Below, piece after piece: positions 36,001 through 43,319 of a stretch of DNA of 56,509 nt; within the stretch, counting starts at the first letter, position 1, and every line of letters starts with the position of its first letter. The position numbers and the translations under genes are program-made. The stretch spans positions 1 to 56,509 of the forward strand of contig CAJMNH010000010.1 of assembly GCA_905214725.1 (NCBI GenBank), written 5' to 3'. The stretch comes from an uncultured bacterium (GTDB lineage Bacteria; Bacteroidota; Bacteroidia; Bacteroidales; Rikenellaceae). The notes beneath the pieces were generated by a model. That model did no database searches, had not been told where the DNA came from, and was given only the letters and a program-made list of their open reading frames with translations.

Positions 36001-36232
36001 TACGGTAGATATCGAAGTTTACCGTGCGGCGACTCAAACCTTCGAAACCGTCCAGAGCATCACGATGGATTCTGCGCTGAATGCAGGTTGGACTACAACC
36101 GATTATGTCGCAGAGTACAAATGGACGACTTACTCGGTGGATATCACGCTCCACCCCGGTGATAACGTGGCTATCGTACCTACGAATAAGAACCGTATCG
36201 CTGTCGACGATATTTTGATTGTCACCAAGTAA
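33053..36232 (+). CDS. Large fibronectin-III surface lipoprotein
   Basis: 1059 residues. Signal peptide with lipobox LSSC (Cys21) and KDDD after it, the surface-export type. Two fibronectin-III-like domains (about 35-145 and 160-260; hallmark LKAGRIYYVRVRA and LTPGTKYWARV) are followed by a jelly-roll-like domain (265-505), three more fibronectin-like units (about 510-840; for example LDFETAYDVRVKAL) and a second jelly-roll-like domain to the C-terminus. These folds suggest glycan or protein binding at the surface, but no enzyme motif is seen. It is divergent from a susCD operon and probably co-regulated with it, as surface glycan-binding proteins of such loci often are. Confidence 0.88.
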   Translation: MKINKMLIAVLAMLAVVLSSCKDDDPTVGIDSGMPAPFDFVYDEMGSSNTAISVSWNAEQAIAAGATSFTVQLIKSVDAVGDVYDNDIKKGGMSTTIDASANPHDLCTFNGLKAGRIYYVRVRANYPRSVYSDWVLASAAGAPARIKVGKGIVPESEGPDAALMVRMGTISESTAIVEWSTTSFADNDADKKNAYTLEIFEDAALSKLNVKWTYGANNSIWAGGTKFILTGLTPGTKYWARVTDTTNDEVAETLEFQTNASQAKAIPATAAAGDIILYEDFRDLLWGGDLFYSAAGYSATARSSATEFWKATGSDPLNSVPEAGFYLVDRSVEMGMFNTVGKALPATSLKDWGLMAEDNTAGAICARPGQVKMGASSKCAWICTPELSCLTKPATIELTFKAALYGTDPGQAIIEVLDKTTKAANFFITYEDRFVAEEFSVESPWKEYKFTISNVTNTSRIAIGGNRKGVAGQHRFYLDDIQIKVISYGELTAPDAPAKPELTPTDKTIIVTWDKVSRADGYTVEYKKTADANWTVAIAKTAETTYTIEGLDFETAYDVRVKALTGDLASEPSEVAQTTTLAEIKKLGTPEVTAAPGLGWVNLKFAPVLNATDYEVYSGETKIDSKIMSEAGAETVIVCAYGMSLNAPYTLKVRAIADGIESSDFSAEVSGTTGKIQQLTKNVGPTHVSVNWDDVSGYDYSKEGLEVNEIINGTTLKNYTAAAKRGYYIELADNQDMANPIYSCYCLDGQASANGSFGGSSWYGKTNSKNLVPPTSVTLGQLNPNTTYYFRVKAVAGYTFSAFSGTVVLDSPNGASEFSPAVALQTEAKHTAGTNEILFQGFDDITMQCDFINTAAGLTPYVGTAGADKAAITNPHMGNWCAYPFATSHLLSTWGFVETANYIDGQAKHNTWTNRVGTAKSGSLEGWYIGDQVSPHQGYVKIGTSSNSNYYLATPALNSPLLDAGGTNCTFSFKGCPLMTDPLTVDIEVYRAATQTFETVQSITMDSALNAGWTTTDYVAEYKWTTYSVDITLHPGDNVAIVPTNKNRIAVDDILIVTK

Positions 36233-36256
36233 CCGGTTATTTACAAAGTCTTTTTT

Positions 36257-36290
36257 AAAGAGGCCGTCCATAGGACGGCCTCTTTTATTT
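36257..36290 (+). terminator. Terminator of the fibronectin-III gene
   Basis: 13-bp perfect stem (36257-36269 with 36273-36285), 3-base loop, then TATTTT. Confidence 0.85.
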
Positions 36291-36359
36291 TCCGGTTTTC
36301 CGGCGCGGGATTTGCAGACAAAAGAAAGGCTTGCCCCCTTTTAACCCGCAAAACAGCCT

Positions 36360-37334
36360 ATGAAAACCACCTATCTGGGACTGGCGATCGGCTCGCCGGT
36401 CGTCGTGGCCAGTTCGCCCTATACGGCGACGCTGCATAACATCGAGCAGTGCGCCGCACACAGTGCGGGAGCCGTCGTGCTGAAATCGATCTTCGAAGAA
36501 CAGATCGTGCGGCAGGCCGCTTCGCTGGAATACGCCACGACTTACGCCGACGCCGACAGCTACCTGCAACGCTACCTCGGCGACGATTACATCCGTCGTT
36601 ACTTGGAATTGATCGAAGGCGCGCGCAACCGAACCGAAATTCCCGTAATCGCCAGCATCAACTGCATCTCGCTGAGCGACGAATGGGTCGCCTACGCAAC
36701 GTGCATGGAACGCAGCGGCGCCTCGGCGCTCGAACTGAACCTTTTCCTGCCGCCCGCCGACCCGCAGCAGACGGCCGCAGCGGTCGAACGGAACTATCTG
36801 CAAATCGTACAGCGCGTGGCGGAAGCCGTCTCGATCCCCGTTTCGGTAAAGCTTCCGATGCGTTTCACCAATCTGTTCAACCTCGCCGAAGGGTTGCTCG
36901 GGCGCGGAGCGCGGGGCGTTGTGCTCTTCAACCGTTATTTCGAACCGGAGATCGACATCGAACGTCTCACGCTGGTCGCGGGCGATCCATACAGCCAACC
37001 CGCCGAGCTGCGAAACGTATTGCGCACGACGGCGCGCTGCACAGCCGTAATCCCGCAACTGGAGGTCGCCGTCTCGGGCGGCATCCACACGGGCGACGCT
37101 GCCGTCAAGGCTTTGCTCTGCGGCGCACAAGTCGTACAACTTTGCACGGCGATCCACAACGAGGGTTACGGGATCATCCGCCGCATTTGCCGGTTCATCA
37201 ACGAATGGGCCGACCGTCACAATTTCTGCTCCGTCGAAGAGTTCCGCGGGCGCATGAACCTGCGCCATATCGCCGACGCACAGCTTTACGAGCGCGTGCA
37301 ATTCATGAAATACTATCCCGACACGCCGGAATAA
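36360..37334 (+). CDS. Dihydroorotate dehydrogenase-like flavoprotein
   Basis: 324-residue TIM-barrel protein of the FMN-dependent dihydroorotate dehydrogenase superfamily. The family block is VVVASSPYT near residues 14-22, a Lys in VVLKSIFEE (40-48), ASINCISLSDEWV near 98-110, ALELNLFLPP near 120-130, VKLPMR and VAVSGGIHTGDAAVKAL (237-253). It is not a normal PyrD: the active-site loop differs and pyrimidine genes are absent nearby, so its true substrate is unknown. It has no clear signal or operon partner. Confidence 0.82.
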   Translation: MKTTYLGLAIGSPVVVASSPYTATLHNIEQCAAHSAGAVVLKSIFEEQIVRQAASLEYATTYADADSYLQRYLGDDYIRRYLELIEGARNRTEIPVIASINCISLSDEWVAYATCMERSGASALELNLFLPPADPQQTAAAVERNYLQIVQRVAEAVSIPVSVKLPMRFTNLFNLAEGLLGRGARGVVLFNRYFEPEIDIERLTLVAGDPYSQPAELRNVLRTTARCTAVIPQLEVAVSGGIHTGDAAVKALLCGAQVVQLCTAIHNEGYGIIRRICRFINEWADRHNFCSVEEFRGRMNLRHIADAQLYERVQFMKYYPDTPE

Positions 37335-37483
37335 AAATAGAGACGGGGAACCGACCGCAACCGCCATTTCGGAGAGATCCGAAACGCCCGCTTCGACAAA
37401 ACGGGGCGATTTCCACGCTTCGCCGAGCTCGCCGGAATGACGTTCGCACTCCTCTCCGAGCTTAATTCATACGGGCAAAAAAA

Positions 37484-37518
37484 GATCCAGGGATTCGGCA
37501 GAACCGAATCCCGGGATC
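37484..37518. repeat. 15-bp inverted repeat with one mismatch
   Basis: Arms 37484-37498 and 37504-37518 around a 5-base loop, after a CGGAATGACG motif at 37432-37441 like that at the window start. Probably the same dispersed element. Confidence 0.55.
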
Positions 37519-37536
37519 GCTATCAATACATTACAA

Positions 37537-37764
37537 CGTTTTCGTTAAGCCGAGCGCAGAGCCGAACTTTGTGCGGACTATGCCGAGGCGAGAAAACGAA
37601 GACCAAGGGTCAGCGTTTTCGTTAAGCCGAGCGCAGAACCGAACTTTGTGCGGACTATGCCGAGGCAAGAAAACGAAGACCAAAGGTCAGCGTTTTCGTT
37701 AAGCCGAGTGCAGAATCGAACTCGTTCGAGTTTGCCGGGGCGAGAAAACGAAGAAAAAATTCAA
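37537..37764. repeat. Three tandem copies of a 77-bp hairpin repeat
   Basis: Units at 37537-37613, 37614-37690 and 37691-37764. The first two differ at 3 of 77 positions; the third is diverged in its middle. Each begins with CGTTTTC and later has GAAAACG, so each copy can form its own stem-loop. 77 is not a multiple of three, so it does not encode a repeated peptide. It lies straight after the rplI stop. Confidence 0.85.
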
Positions 37765-37767
37765 CGT

Positions 37768-38208
37768 TTATTCTTCCGCTACGACGGTGAACTTGATCAC
37801 GGCCTTCACCTCGCGGTGCAACTTGGCCGAAGCCTCGTATTCGCCGACGTTCTTGATGGCCTCCACCGAAATCGCCTTGCGGTCGATCTCGACGCCTTTG
37901 GCGGCCAAAGCCTCCGCCAAATCGGCTGCGGTCACCGAGCCGAAGATCTTGCCCTCCTCTGCCTTCATCGAGATCGTGAGCGGCAGATTGGCGATCTTTT
38001 CGGCCAGCGCCTGCGCGTCGGCCAAAATCTTGGCGTCCTTGTGGGCGCGCTGTTTCAGGTTCTCGGCAAGCACCTTCTTCGCCGAAGCGGTCGCGGCCTT
38101 GGCGTAACCCTGAGGAATCAAGTAGTTATTCGCGTAACCGGGCTTCACGTTCACGATGTCGTTGACGTAACCCAGCTTCTCCATATCTTTCAAAAGAATC
38201 ACTTCCAT
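37768..38208 (-). CDS. rplI: Ribosomal protein L9
   Basis: 146 residues. N-terminal domain MEVILLKDMEKLGY then the conserved VNVKPGYANNYLIPQG segment; long connecting helix; C-terminal domain with GKIFGSVT. L9 bridges 23S rRNA domains and limits frameshifting. The start at 38208 follows a strong GGAGGAG Shine-Dalgarno 8 bases away, unusual for this phylum, so the 10-codon longer frame is not used. Last gene of the rpsF-rpsR-rplI operon. Confidence 0.96.
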   Translation of the reverse strand: MEVILLKDMEKLGYVNDIVNVKPGYANNYLIPQGYAKAATASAKKVLAENLKQRAHKDAKILADAQALAEKIANLPLTISMKAEEGKIFGSVTAADLAEALAAKGVEIDRKAISVEAIKNVGEYEASAKLHREVKAVIKFTVVAEE

Positions 38209-38225
38209 GTCTTGCTCCTCCTTGA

Positions 38226-38507
38226 TTATTTCATACAATCGGTTACGAACGGCAGAATCGCAAGGTGGCGCGCACGCTTCACGGCCTGTGCGACCTTCTT
38301 CTGGAACTTCTGCGAAGTACCCGTCAGGCGGCGGGGAAGAATCTTACCCTGCTCGTTGAGGAACTTTTTCAGAAACTCACCGTCCTTATAATCCACGTAC
38401 TTGATGCCGAGCTTCTTGAAACGGCAGTACTTTTTCTTCTTCACGTCGACCGATACCGGATTGAGGTAACGGATCTCCGATGTCTGTGCTTTGTTCTCCT
38501 GTGCCAT
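38226..38507 (-). CDS. rpsR: Ribosomal protein S18
   Basis: 93 residues, basic, with the family core CRFKKLGIKYVDYKD and the C-terminal LTGTSQKFQKKVAQAVKRAR. Binds S6 in the 30S platform. Starts 2 bases after rpsF and ends 17 before rplI, so it is translated from the same mRNA. Confidence 0.96.
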   Translation of the reverse strand: MAQENKAQTSEIRYLNPVSVDVKKKKYCRFKKLGIKYVDYKDGEFLKKFLNEQGKILPRRLTGTSQKFQKKVAQAVKRARHLAILPFVTDCMK

Positions 38508-38509
38508 GG

Positions 38510-38857
38510 TTACTCCTCCTGCGATTTGTTAGAAAGTTTTGCGCGACGCTTCTCCGAATACTCGACAGCGTACTTGTCCTGCTTGAACGTGAGGAAGCGA
38601 ATCACACGTTCGTCGCGGCGATACTGGGTCTCCAGCGTGTTGATCAGGGGACCTTCGCCCGTGAACTCCACGAGGAAGTAGAAACCGGTGGTCTTGTTCT
38701 GAATCGGGTAGGCGAGCTTCTTGAGGCCCCACTTCTCCACATTCACAATCTGACCCCCGTTCTCGGTGATGACACCTTGGAATTTGTCAGCGACCTCCTG
38801 AACCTGAGCCTCAGAGAGAACCGGCGTGACAATGAAAACGGTTTCGTAATTGTTCAT
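38510..38857 (-). CDS. rpsF: Ribosomal protein S6
   Basis: 115 residues; ferredoxin-like fold with NNYETVFIVTPVLSE at the start and GLKKLAYPIQNKTTGFY then a conserved ERVIRFLTF segment. Leads the three-gene operon from the promoter at 38898-38927. S6 pairs with S18. Confidence 0.96.
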   Translation of the reverse strand: MNNYETVFIVTPVLSEAQVQEVADKFQGVITENGGQIVNVEKWGLKKLAYPIQNKTTGFYFLVEFTGEGPLINTLETQYRRDERVIRFLTFKQDKYAVEYSEKRRAKLSNKSQEE

Positions 38858-38897
38858 AATGATGAAAAATTAAAATTAATTGTGCTTATTAGCGGGG

Positions 38898-38927
38898 CAA
38901 AGATAGTGATTTCTTATAAATTACCAA
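38898..38927 (-). promoter_or_regulatory. Promoter of rpsF-rpsR-rplI
   Basis: Minus strand: TTG at 38927-38925, 19-base spacer, TATCTTTG at 38905-38898. Confidence 0.7.
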
Positions 38928-38947
38928 TACTCCGCAGCGGATTATTT

Positions 38948-40402
38948 TCACTTTTGCCCGCATCCCGTCTCTTTTTCGGCCAGCAGGGCGTCGATGGCGG
39001 CCGTCGCCGCTTCGAATTTTGCGGGACTCGGAGCGTCGAGCGTCACGAGGCGGCCGTCGGGCGCGATGAGCGCGTAGGTCGGAAAACCGGGCAGATCGTA
39101 TTCGGCCATCGCCAATGCAGAGGCCGTATCGGGCAGGAAATAATTCTCCCCCAGATGCGTCAGACCGAATTCGTCCATGAATTCGAGCCATGCCTTCCGG
39201 CGCGATTTCAGACAGAGCGCGACGAAGCAAACATCGTCCGAACCGGCATAGTGCTCACGCAGAACCGGCATCGCCCTCTTGAAAGCTTTGCGGCAGAACC
39301 CGCACCACGTCGAACAGAAATCGACGTAAATTACCTTCCCCGGATGACGGGCCGCCAGCGTCGAAAGCAGTTCGCAGTCGGGCAGCGTATCGATCCGCCC
39401 CTCCGCATCGCACCGCAGCACGCCGGAAAGCGGCACGGCGCTGAATGCCGGACGTTCCTCCGCTCGTTCGCGCACCAACGCCGCATAAGCCGGATCGACG
39501 AAACAGTCGGCCATCCGCGCCGTGAGCGTTGCGCCGTTCGCGCGCATGCCGTCCACGCAGTCATAGAGCAGGTAGTCCCGCAACCTGCGGCCGATCTGCG
39601 GATCCGCATCGAGCCGCGCGGCAACGGCTGTCAGCGTCTCGGCCGACGCGGCGCCCGACCAGATCGCCTCGGTCTCGTCGGGACAAATCGCGCCGAGGTA
39701 ATACCCGATGCCGGCCGAATAGTTGATGGCGGAGATCATGTTGCGTTCCAGATCGAAAATGTCGAACATCGGATCGGTGAAGATCGCCCGCCAAGCCGCC
39801 GGATCGAGTTCGTGGTTCCACGTCTGCACCATATCGATGTCACGGGCTGCCGCTTCGCGCGCTTCGGTCGGAAGCCGGCGCGCGGAAAGCGAATCGGCGA
39901 CCATCTGCCGGTAACGTCGGTAGCGCATCAGATACTCCTGCGGATCGCCCTCTACGGCAGGGGCCTGCTCGCACAGCCTCTTTTTCAGGCCGGCGACCGT
40001 TGCAAGCGCATTGTTGGTGCGGGCGCGGTCGCCCGAAAAGCGGATCGCATCGGGATCGCCGGCGAGCATCCGCGTCGCATCGACGGTCACATAGACCGAG
40101 TCGCCGGGGGAGACGAGCAGATCAAAAAAATCGCCGTATACGCCGGTCATACCGGTCGTGTAGGCCGTTCGGAATACGAAACGGAACTCGCCCGACTCCG
40201 GCGAGATGCGGGCGGCCATGCGGCTTTTCGCCGCAAAGGGATCCTCTACATTGAGCAGCAGCGCTCCGGGCGCCTTTTCGGAAAGATTGACGACGCGTCC
40301 CGCCACGACCGTACGCTGCGGTGCGACGCCGCTCGGCTTGCAAGCGATAAACGGCAACAATAGCAACGCCGCAAGTCCACGGCAAATCGGATTCAATTTC
40401 AT
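38948..40402 (-). CDS. Thioredoxin-like lipoprotein (TlpA/ResA type)
   Basis: 484-residue lipoprotein; signal peptide ends at Cys21 (PFIACK). The N-terminal part (about 30-130) is a beta domain of the sort that precedes thioredoxin folds in Bacteroidota, then a long helical middle. The C-terminal thioredoxin domain has the redox motif WCGFC near residues 365-369, with Pro in the cis position in LPGFPTYALI. It probably reduces or isomerises disulfides of exported proteins. It is alone on its strand with a promoter at 40453-40460; partner oxidoreductase not nearby. Confidence 0.88.
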   Translation of the reverse strand: MKLNPICRGLAALLLLPFIACKPSGVAPQRTVVAGRVVNLSEKAPGALLLNVEDPFAAKSRMAARISPESGEFRFVFRTAYTTGMTGVYGDFFDLLVSPGDSVYVTVDATRMLAGDPDAIRFSGDRARTNNALATVAGLKKRLCEQAPAVEGDPQEYLMRYRRYRQMVADSLSARRLPTEAREAAARDIDMVQTWNHELDPAAWRAIFTDPMFDIFDLERNMISAINYSAGIGYYLGAICPDETEAIWSGAASAETLTAVAARLDADPQIGRRLRDYLLYDCVDGMRANGATLTARMADCFVDPAYAALVRERAEERPAFSAVPLSGVLRCDAEGRIDTLPDCELLSTLAARHPGKVIYVDFCSTWCGFCRKAFKRAMPVLREHYAGSDDVCFVALCLKSRRKAWLEFMDEFGLTHLGENYFLPDTASALAMAEYDLPGFPTYALIAPDGRLVTLDAPSPAKFEAATAAIDALLAEKETGCGQK

Positions 40403-40452
40403 AGGTAGATTTTTTGAGTTTTAAGGCCGGCCACAGTCGGCGGATTGCAAGA

Positions 40453-40460
40453 CAAAAGTA
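40453..40460 (-). promoter_or_regulatory. -7 element of the thioredoxin-like gene
   Basis: Minus-strand TACTTTTG, 51 bases above the start. It lies next to the adk terminator hairpin. Confidence 0.5.
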
Positions 40461-40465
40461 ATGAA

Positions 40466-40499
40466 AAAAGTCCGAAAAATATCGATTTTTCGGACTTTT
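40466..40499 (-). terminator. Terminator of adk
   Basis: 15-bp perfect stem (40466-40480 with 40485-40499), 4-base loop; on the minus strand the 3' arm ends in a T-run. 20 bases past the adk stop. Confidence 0.85.
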
Positions 40500-40518
40500 A
40501 CTATAATCTATCTTTAAA

Positions 40519-41094
40519 TCACTTGCAGGCGTCGACGACGCGGCGGATACGGTCGAAAACCTCGTCCATCGACCCTACGCCGTCCACCTCGAAATATTTG
40601 CCCTGCTTGGCGTAGTAGGCGCCCACGACATGGGTCTGGTCGCGGTAGACCTCGATGCGGTTGCGGATGATCTCCTCCGACGCATCGTCGGCACGGCCCG
40701 AATCCTTGCCGCGCAGCAGAATGCGATGCACCAACTCCTCTTCGGGAACGTGCATGTCGACCATCAGCGTCACGCCCAGCCCATGCTTCGCCAGAATTTT
40801 GTCGAACTCCTCGGCCTGAATCGTCGTACGGGGAAAGCCGTCGAAGATGTTGCCCGCAGCGTCGCGGTGCTCGGCCACATAGTTGGCGATCATCCCGATG
40901 ACGATTTCGTCGGGCGCCAGACGCCCCGATTTGATGTACTCCTCCATGCTGCGGCCCAGCTCGGTTCCGCGCGCGATCTCGGCGCGGATCACCTCGCCCG
41001 TCGAGACGTGGTTGATTCCGTAATGCTCCTTCAGACGTGCGGCCTGCGTCCCCTTGCCGCAACCCGGCGCACCAAATAATACGATGTTCAGCAT
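40519..41094 (-). CDS. adk: Adenylate kinase
   Basis: AMP + ATP to 2 ADP. 191 residues from the ATG at 41094. P-loop GAPGCGKGT at 8-16; AMP-binding segment with STGEVIRAEIARGTELG; FDGFPRT near residues 83-89; lid region VHRILLRGKDSGRADD, a short lid without zinc Cys pairs. A 7-codon upstream ATG (41115) falls at the predicted transcription start (from the promoter at 41121-41152), so it is unlikely to be used. Monocistronic, followed by its own terminator. Confidence 0.95.
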   Translation of the reverse strand: MLNIVLFGAPGCGKGTQAARLKEHYGINHVSTGEVIRAEIARGTELGRSMEEYIKSGRLAPDEIVIGMIANYVAEHRDAAGNIFDGFPRTTIQAEEFDKILAKHGLGVTLMVDMHVPEEELVHRILLRGKDSGRADDASEEIIRNRIEVYRDQTHVVGAYYAKQGKYFEVDGVGSMDEVFDRIRRVVDACK

Positions 41095-41120
41095 AGTTTG
41101 TGTTAGTTTTTTCACAACGG

Positions 41121-41152
41121 CAAAAATAGTCTATTTTCCCGAAAACGGCAAA
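41121..41152 (-). promoter_or_regulatory. adk promoter
   Basis: Minus strand: TTTG at 41152-41149, 20-base spacer, TATTTTTG at 41128-41121. Confidence 0.65.
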
Positions 41153-41304
41153 GTTTTTTAAAAATTATAATATCTCGTTCCTTTCGAACGGAACGACGGC
41201 GCCGCTTTCCACCGGAAAGACCGGCAGGAGAGCATTTCCGACGATGTTCCCCCGCACGATCCGAAGGGACATCCGCCCGCTCCCGAACGACGGGCGAACA
41301 GCGA

Positions 41305-41337
41305 CTTTGCGAAACGACAAAGTTTTCCGTACTTTTG
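41305..41337 (+). promoter_or_regulatory. thiL promoter
   Basis: TTTG at 41305-41308, 21-base spacer, TACTTTTG at 41330-41337; 17 bases above the thiL ATG. Confidence 0.65.
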
Positions 41338-41354
41338 TAAAAAATCACGAACAC

Positions 41355-42392
41355 ATGGAAAAGAGAAAAAATACGCAGATTGCCGAACTGGGAGAATTCG
41401 GTCTGATCGATACGCTTACGAAAGAGTTCGCCGTCCGTAACCGGACGACCCTGCGGGGCGTGGGCGACGATGCGGCGGTCATCGCCGCCGGACGCAGCGA
41501 AGCGGTGGTCGTCTCGACCGACCTGTTGATGGAGGGAATCGATTTCGACCTTACCTACTTTCCGCTCAAACATTTGGGCTACAAGGCGGTCACAGTCGGC
41601 GCAAGCGATATTCTGGCGATGAACGCCACGCCCGAGCAACTGTTGCTGTCGCTCGGGGTATCGTCGAAATTCTCGGTCGAAGCGTTGCAGGAGTTCTACG
41701 CAGGAGTCCGCCTCGCCTGCGAAGAGCTGAAAATCGACCTCGCGGGAGGAGACACGACCGCCTCGATGACAGGACTGGCCGTCAACATTACGACCGTAGG
41801 CCGCGCCAAGCGCAACGACATCGTCTATCGCAGCGGCGCAAAACCCAACGACCTGATCTGCATCACAGGCAATCCGGGAGCGGCCTATATGGGCCTTCAA
41901 CTGCTCGAACGCGAAAAACGCGTCCTGCGCGACGTGGAAAATCCCGAACCGCAATTCGCCGGTTACGAATACCTCCTCGAAAAATACCTGAAACCCCGTG
42001 CCCGCCGCGACGTGACCGCCGCGCTGGAGACAGAGAAGATTCGTCCCACGGCGATGATCGACCTCTCGGACGGACTGGCCAGCGACCTGATGCAACTGTG
42101 CAAAGCTTCGGGTTGCGGAGCGCGTATCTATCTGGAACGGATTCCGATCGCACGCCAGACGCATCGGCTGGCCGAGGAGATGCATATCGATCCGGTCGTT
42201 GCGGCGCTCAACGGCGGGCAGGACCACGAACTGCTCTTCACCGTGCCGCTGGCAATGCAGGAGCAGGTGATGCGGCTGGGTCTGATCGACGTCATCGGCC
42301 ACATCACGGCACAGGAAACGGGATGCTATCTGGTCACGCCCGACGGCAGCGACATCCGCCTCAAAGCCCAAGGATTCAAGGAAGAGGCATAA
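41355..42392 (+). CDS. thiL: Thiamine-monophosphate kinase
   Basis: Phosphorylates thiamine monophosphate to the active diphosphate. 345 residues. The N-terminal ATP-grasp-like/AIR-synthase domain has GDDAAVI near residues 37-43, the metal-binding VVSTDLLMEGIDFD near 53-66, and DLAGGDTTAS near 130. The C-terminal domain has MIDLSDGLASDL near 233-244. The start at 41355 lies just after the promoter; the longer upstream frame is excluded because it begins above it. No other thiamine gene is in the window. Confidence 0.92.
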   Translation: MEKRKNTQIAELGEFGLIDTLTKEFAVRNRTTLRGVGDDAAVIAAGRSEAVVVSTDLLMEGIDFDLTYFPLKHLGYKAVTVGASDILAMNATPEQLLLSLGVSSKFSVEALQEFYAGVRLACEELKIDLAGGDTTASMTGLAVNITTVGRAKRNDIVYRSGAKPNDLICITGNPGAAYMGLQLLEREKRVLRDVENPEPQFAGYEYLLEKYLKPRARRDVTAALETEKIRPTAMIDLSDGLASDLMQLCKASGCGARIYLERIPIARQTHRLAEEMHIDPVVAALNGGQDHELLFTVPLAMQEQVMRLGLIDVIGHITAQETGCYLVTPDGSDIRLKAQGFKEEA

Positions 42393-42457
42393 CGCCGTCA
42401 ACGGAAATCGCAAAGAGCGCGCCCCGCAGCCAACGGTTCTTTACGCTCGGATTCCGT

Positions 42458-42730
42458 TCAGTCGTATGTAAACTTCCGGTTGAGGCCGAGCGAAAAACAA
42501 CTCAGCTCCTCCTGCGAGGCACGACGGCAGGAGAAATATCCCGACGGCAGCGGCGACCATAAATCGAACCGGTACATATCGCTCGAACAAACGGCCAGCA
42601 ACACGCCGTGACGACGGTCGTGCCGCTCGAAGATTCCCCACAATCCGCCCGAAGGATTGACCGCCGGAAAGAAGAGATAAAGCTCTCCGGGTTCGAGGCG
42701 CGTAAAATCATAAATTAGCGTTGTAACCAT
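42458..42730 (-). CDS. Small hypothetical protein
   Basis: 90 residues, no signal peptide; the first part (TTLIYDFTRLEPGELYLFFP) is predicted as strands and the middle (GLWGIFERHDRRHG) as polar loops. AGGGAAAG lies just above the ATG as a possible ribosome site. Codon use resembles a real gene, but I do not recognise the family. It is convergent with thiL and divergent from the RyR module at 43006, and could belong to either region's biology or to neither. Confidence 0.6.
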   Translation of the reverse strand: MVTTLIYDFTRLEPGELYLFFPAVNPSGGLWGIFERHDRRHGVLLAVCSSDMYRFDLWSPLPSGYFSCRRASQEELSCFSLGLNRKFTYD

Positions 42731-42838
42731 AACTTTCCCTATAAATAATACAGGGATGAATTTCTTTTTTTTCGTTCAAAATTCCAACCGAAGCACCAAC
42801 TTTTGCCAGAAATAAAGCGCTCGGTTTGAAAAAATCAC

Positions 42839-42846
42839 TATTTTTG
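42839..42846 (+). promoter_or_regulatory. Possible -7 element of the RyR module
   Basis: TATTTTTG, plus strand, 160 bases before the ATG at 43006. -33 not clear. Confidence 0.35.
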
Positions 42847-43005
42847 TTCGAAATAACTACGTACTCCTGCCATCCCGGATTTTTTCGCCGCAGTTTTACA
42901 ACCGATCCGGCGAGTGCCCGTCCCGCACGTCGTCGATCGGTAAAGATGGAACACGGTCGGCGGGTCATGCCGGACGCAGGAAACGACGGTTGAACGCAAA
43001 CGAGA

Positions 43006-43296
43006 ATGAAACACCCCTACATCCCGCAGCCGATCGACGTCAGCCACATCGAACTGCCTGCAGAACTGACGCCTCTGGAAGAGGCGCTCGCACGTAACGT
43101 TCACGAAGTGTGGGCCGCAACCCGTATCGCCCAAGGCTGGCGTCACGGGCCTGAACGCAACGACGCCCGCAAGGAGCATCCCAGTCTGATCCCCTACGAA
43201 AAACTGTCCGAAGAGGAGCGCGTCTACGACCGGAAAACCGCTCTCGAAACGCTGAAACTGATCGAATACCTCGGATTCGAAATCCGAAAACGCTAA
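43006..43296 (+). CDS. Stand-alone RyR-domain protein
   Basis: 96 residues, almost entirely one RyR domain (the fold repeated in ryanodine receptors): PIDVSHIELPAEL, then NVHEVWAATRIAQGW, HPSLIPYEKLSEEE and VYDRKTALETLKLIEYLG. In animals this fold lies in the cytoplasmic part of a calcium channel; bacterial copies are thought to sense small molecules, perhaps nucleotides, but their ligand is not known. It lies 23 bases above a membrane gene with its own RyR-like tail, so the two most likely act together. Confidence 0.88.
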   Translation: MKHPYIPQPIDVSHIELPAELTPLEEALARNVHEVWAATRIAQGWRHGPERNDARKEHPSLIPYEKLSEEERVYDRKTALETLKLIEYLGFEIRKR

Positions 43297-43319
43297 CTCC
43301 GCTTAAAAAATCGCCGCAC

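Noticed and set aside
36360..37334. Calling it pyrD
   Set aside because: The active-site loop is not that of true dihydroorotate dehydrogenases and no pyrimidine genes are near.
37537..37764. Possible CRISPR array
   Set aside because: Three adjoining copies with no spacers between; unit is 77 bp and internally paired, so it is a tandem repeat.
38480..40363. 627-codon plus-strand frame
   Set aside because: Antisense of the thioredoxin-like gene and of rpsF.
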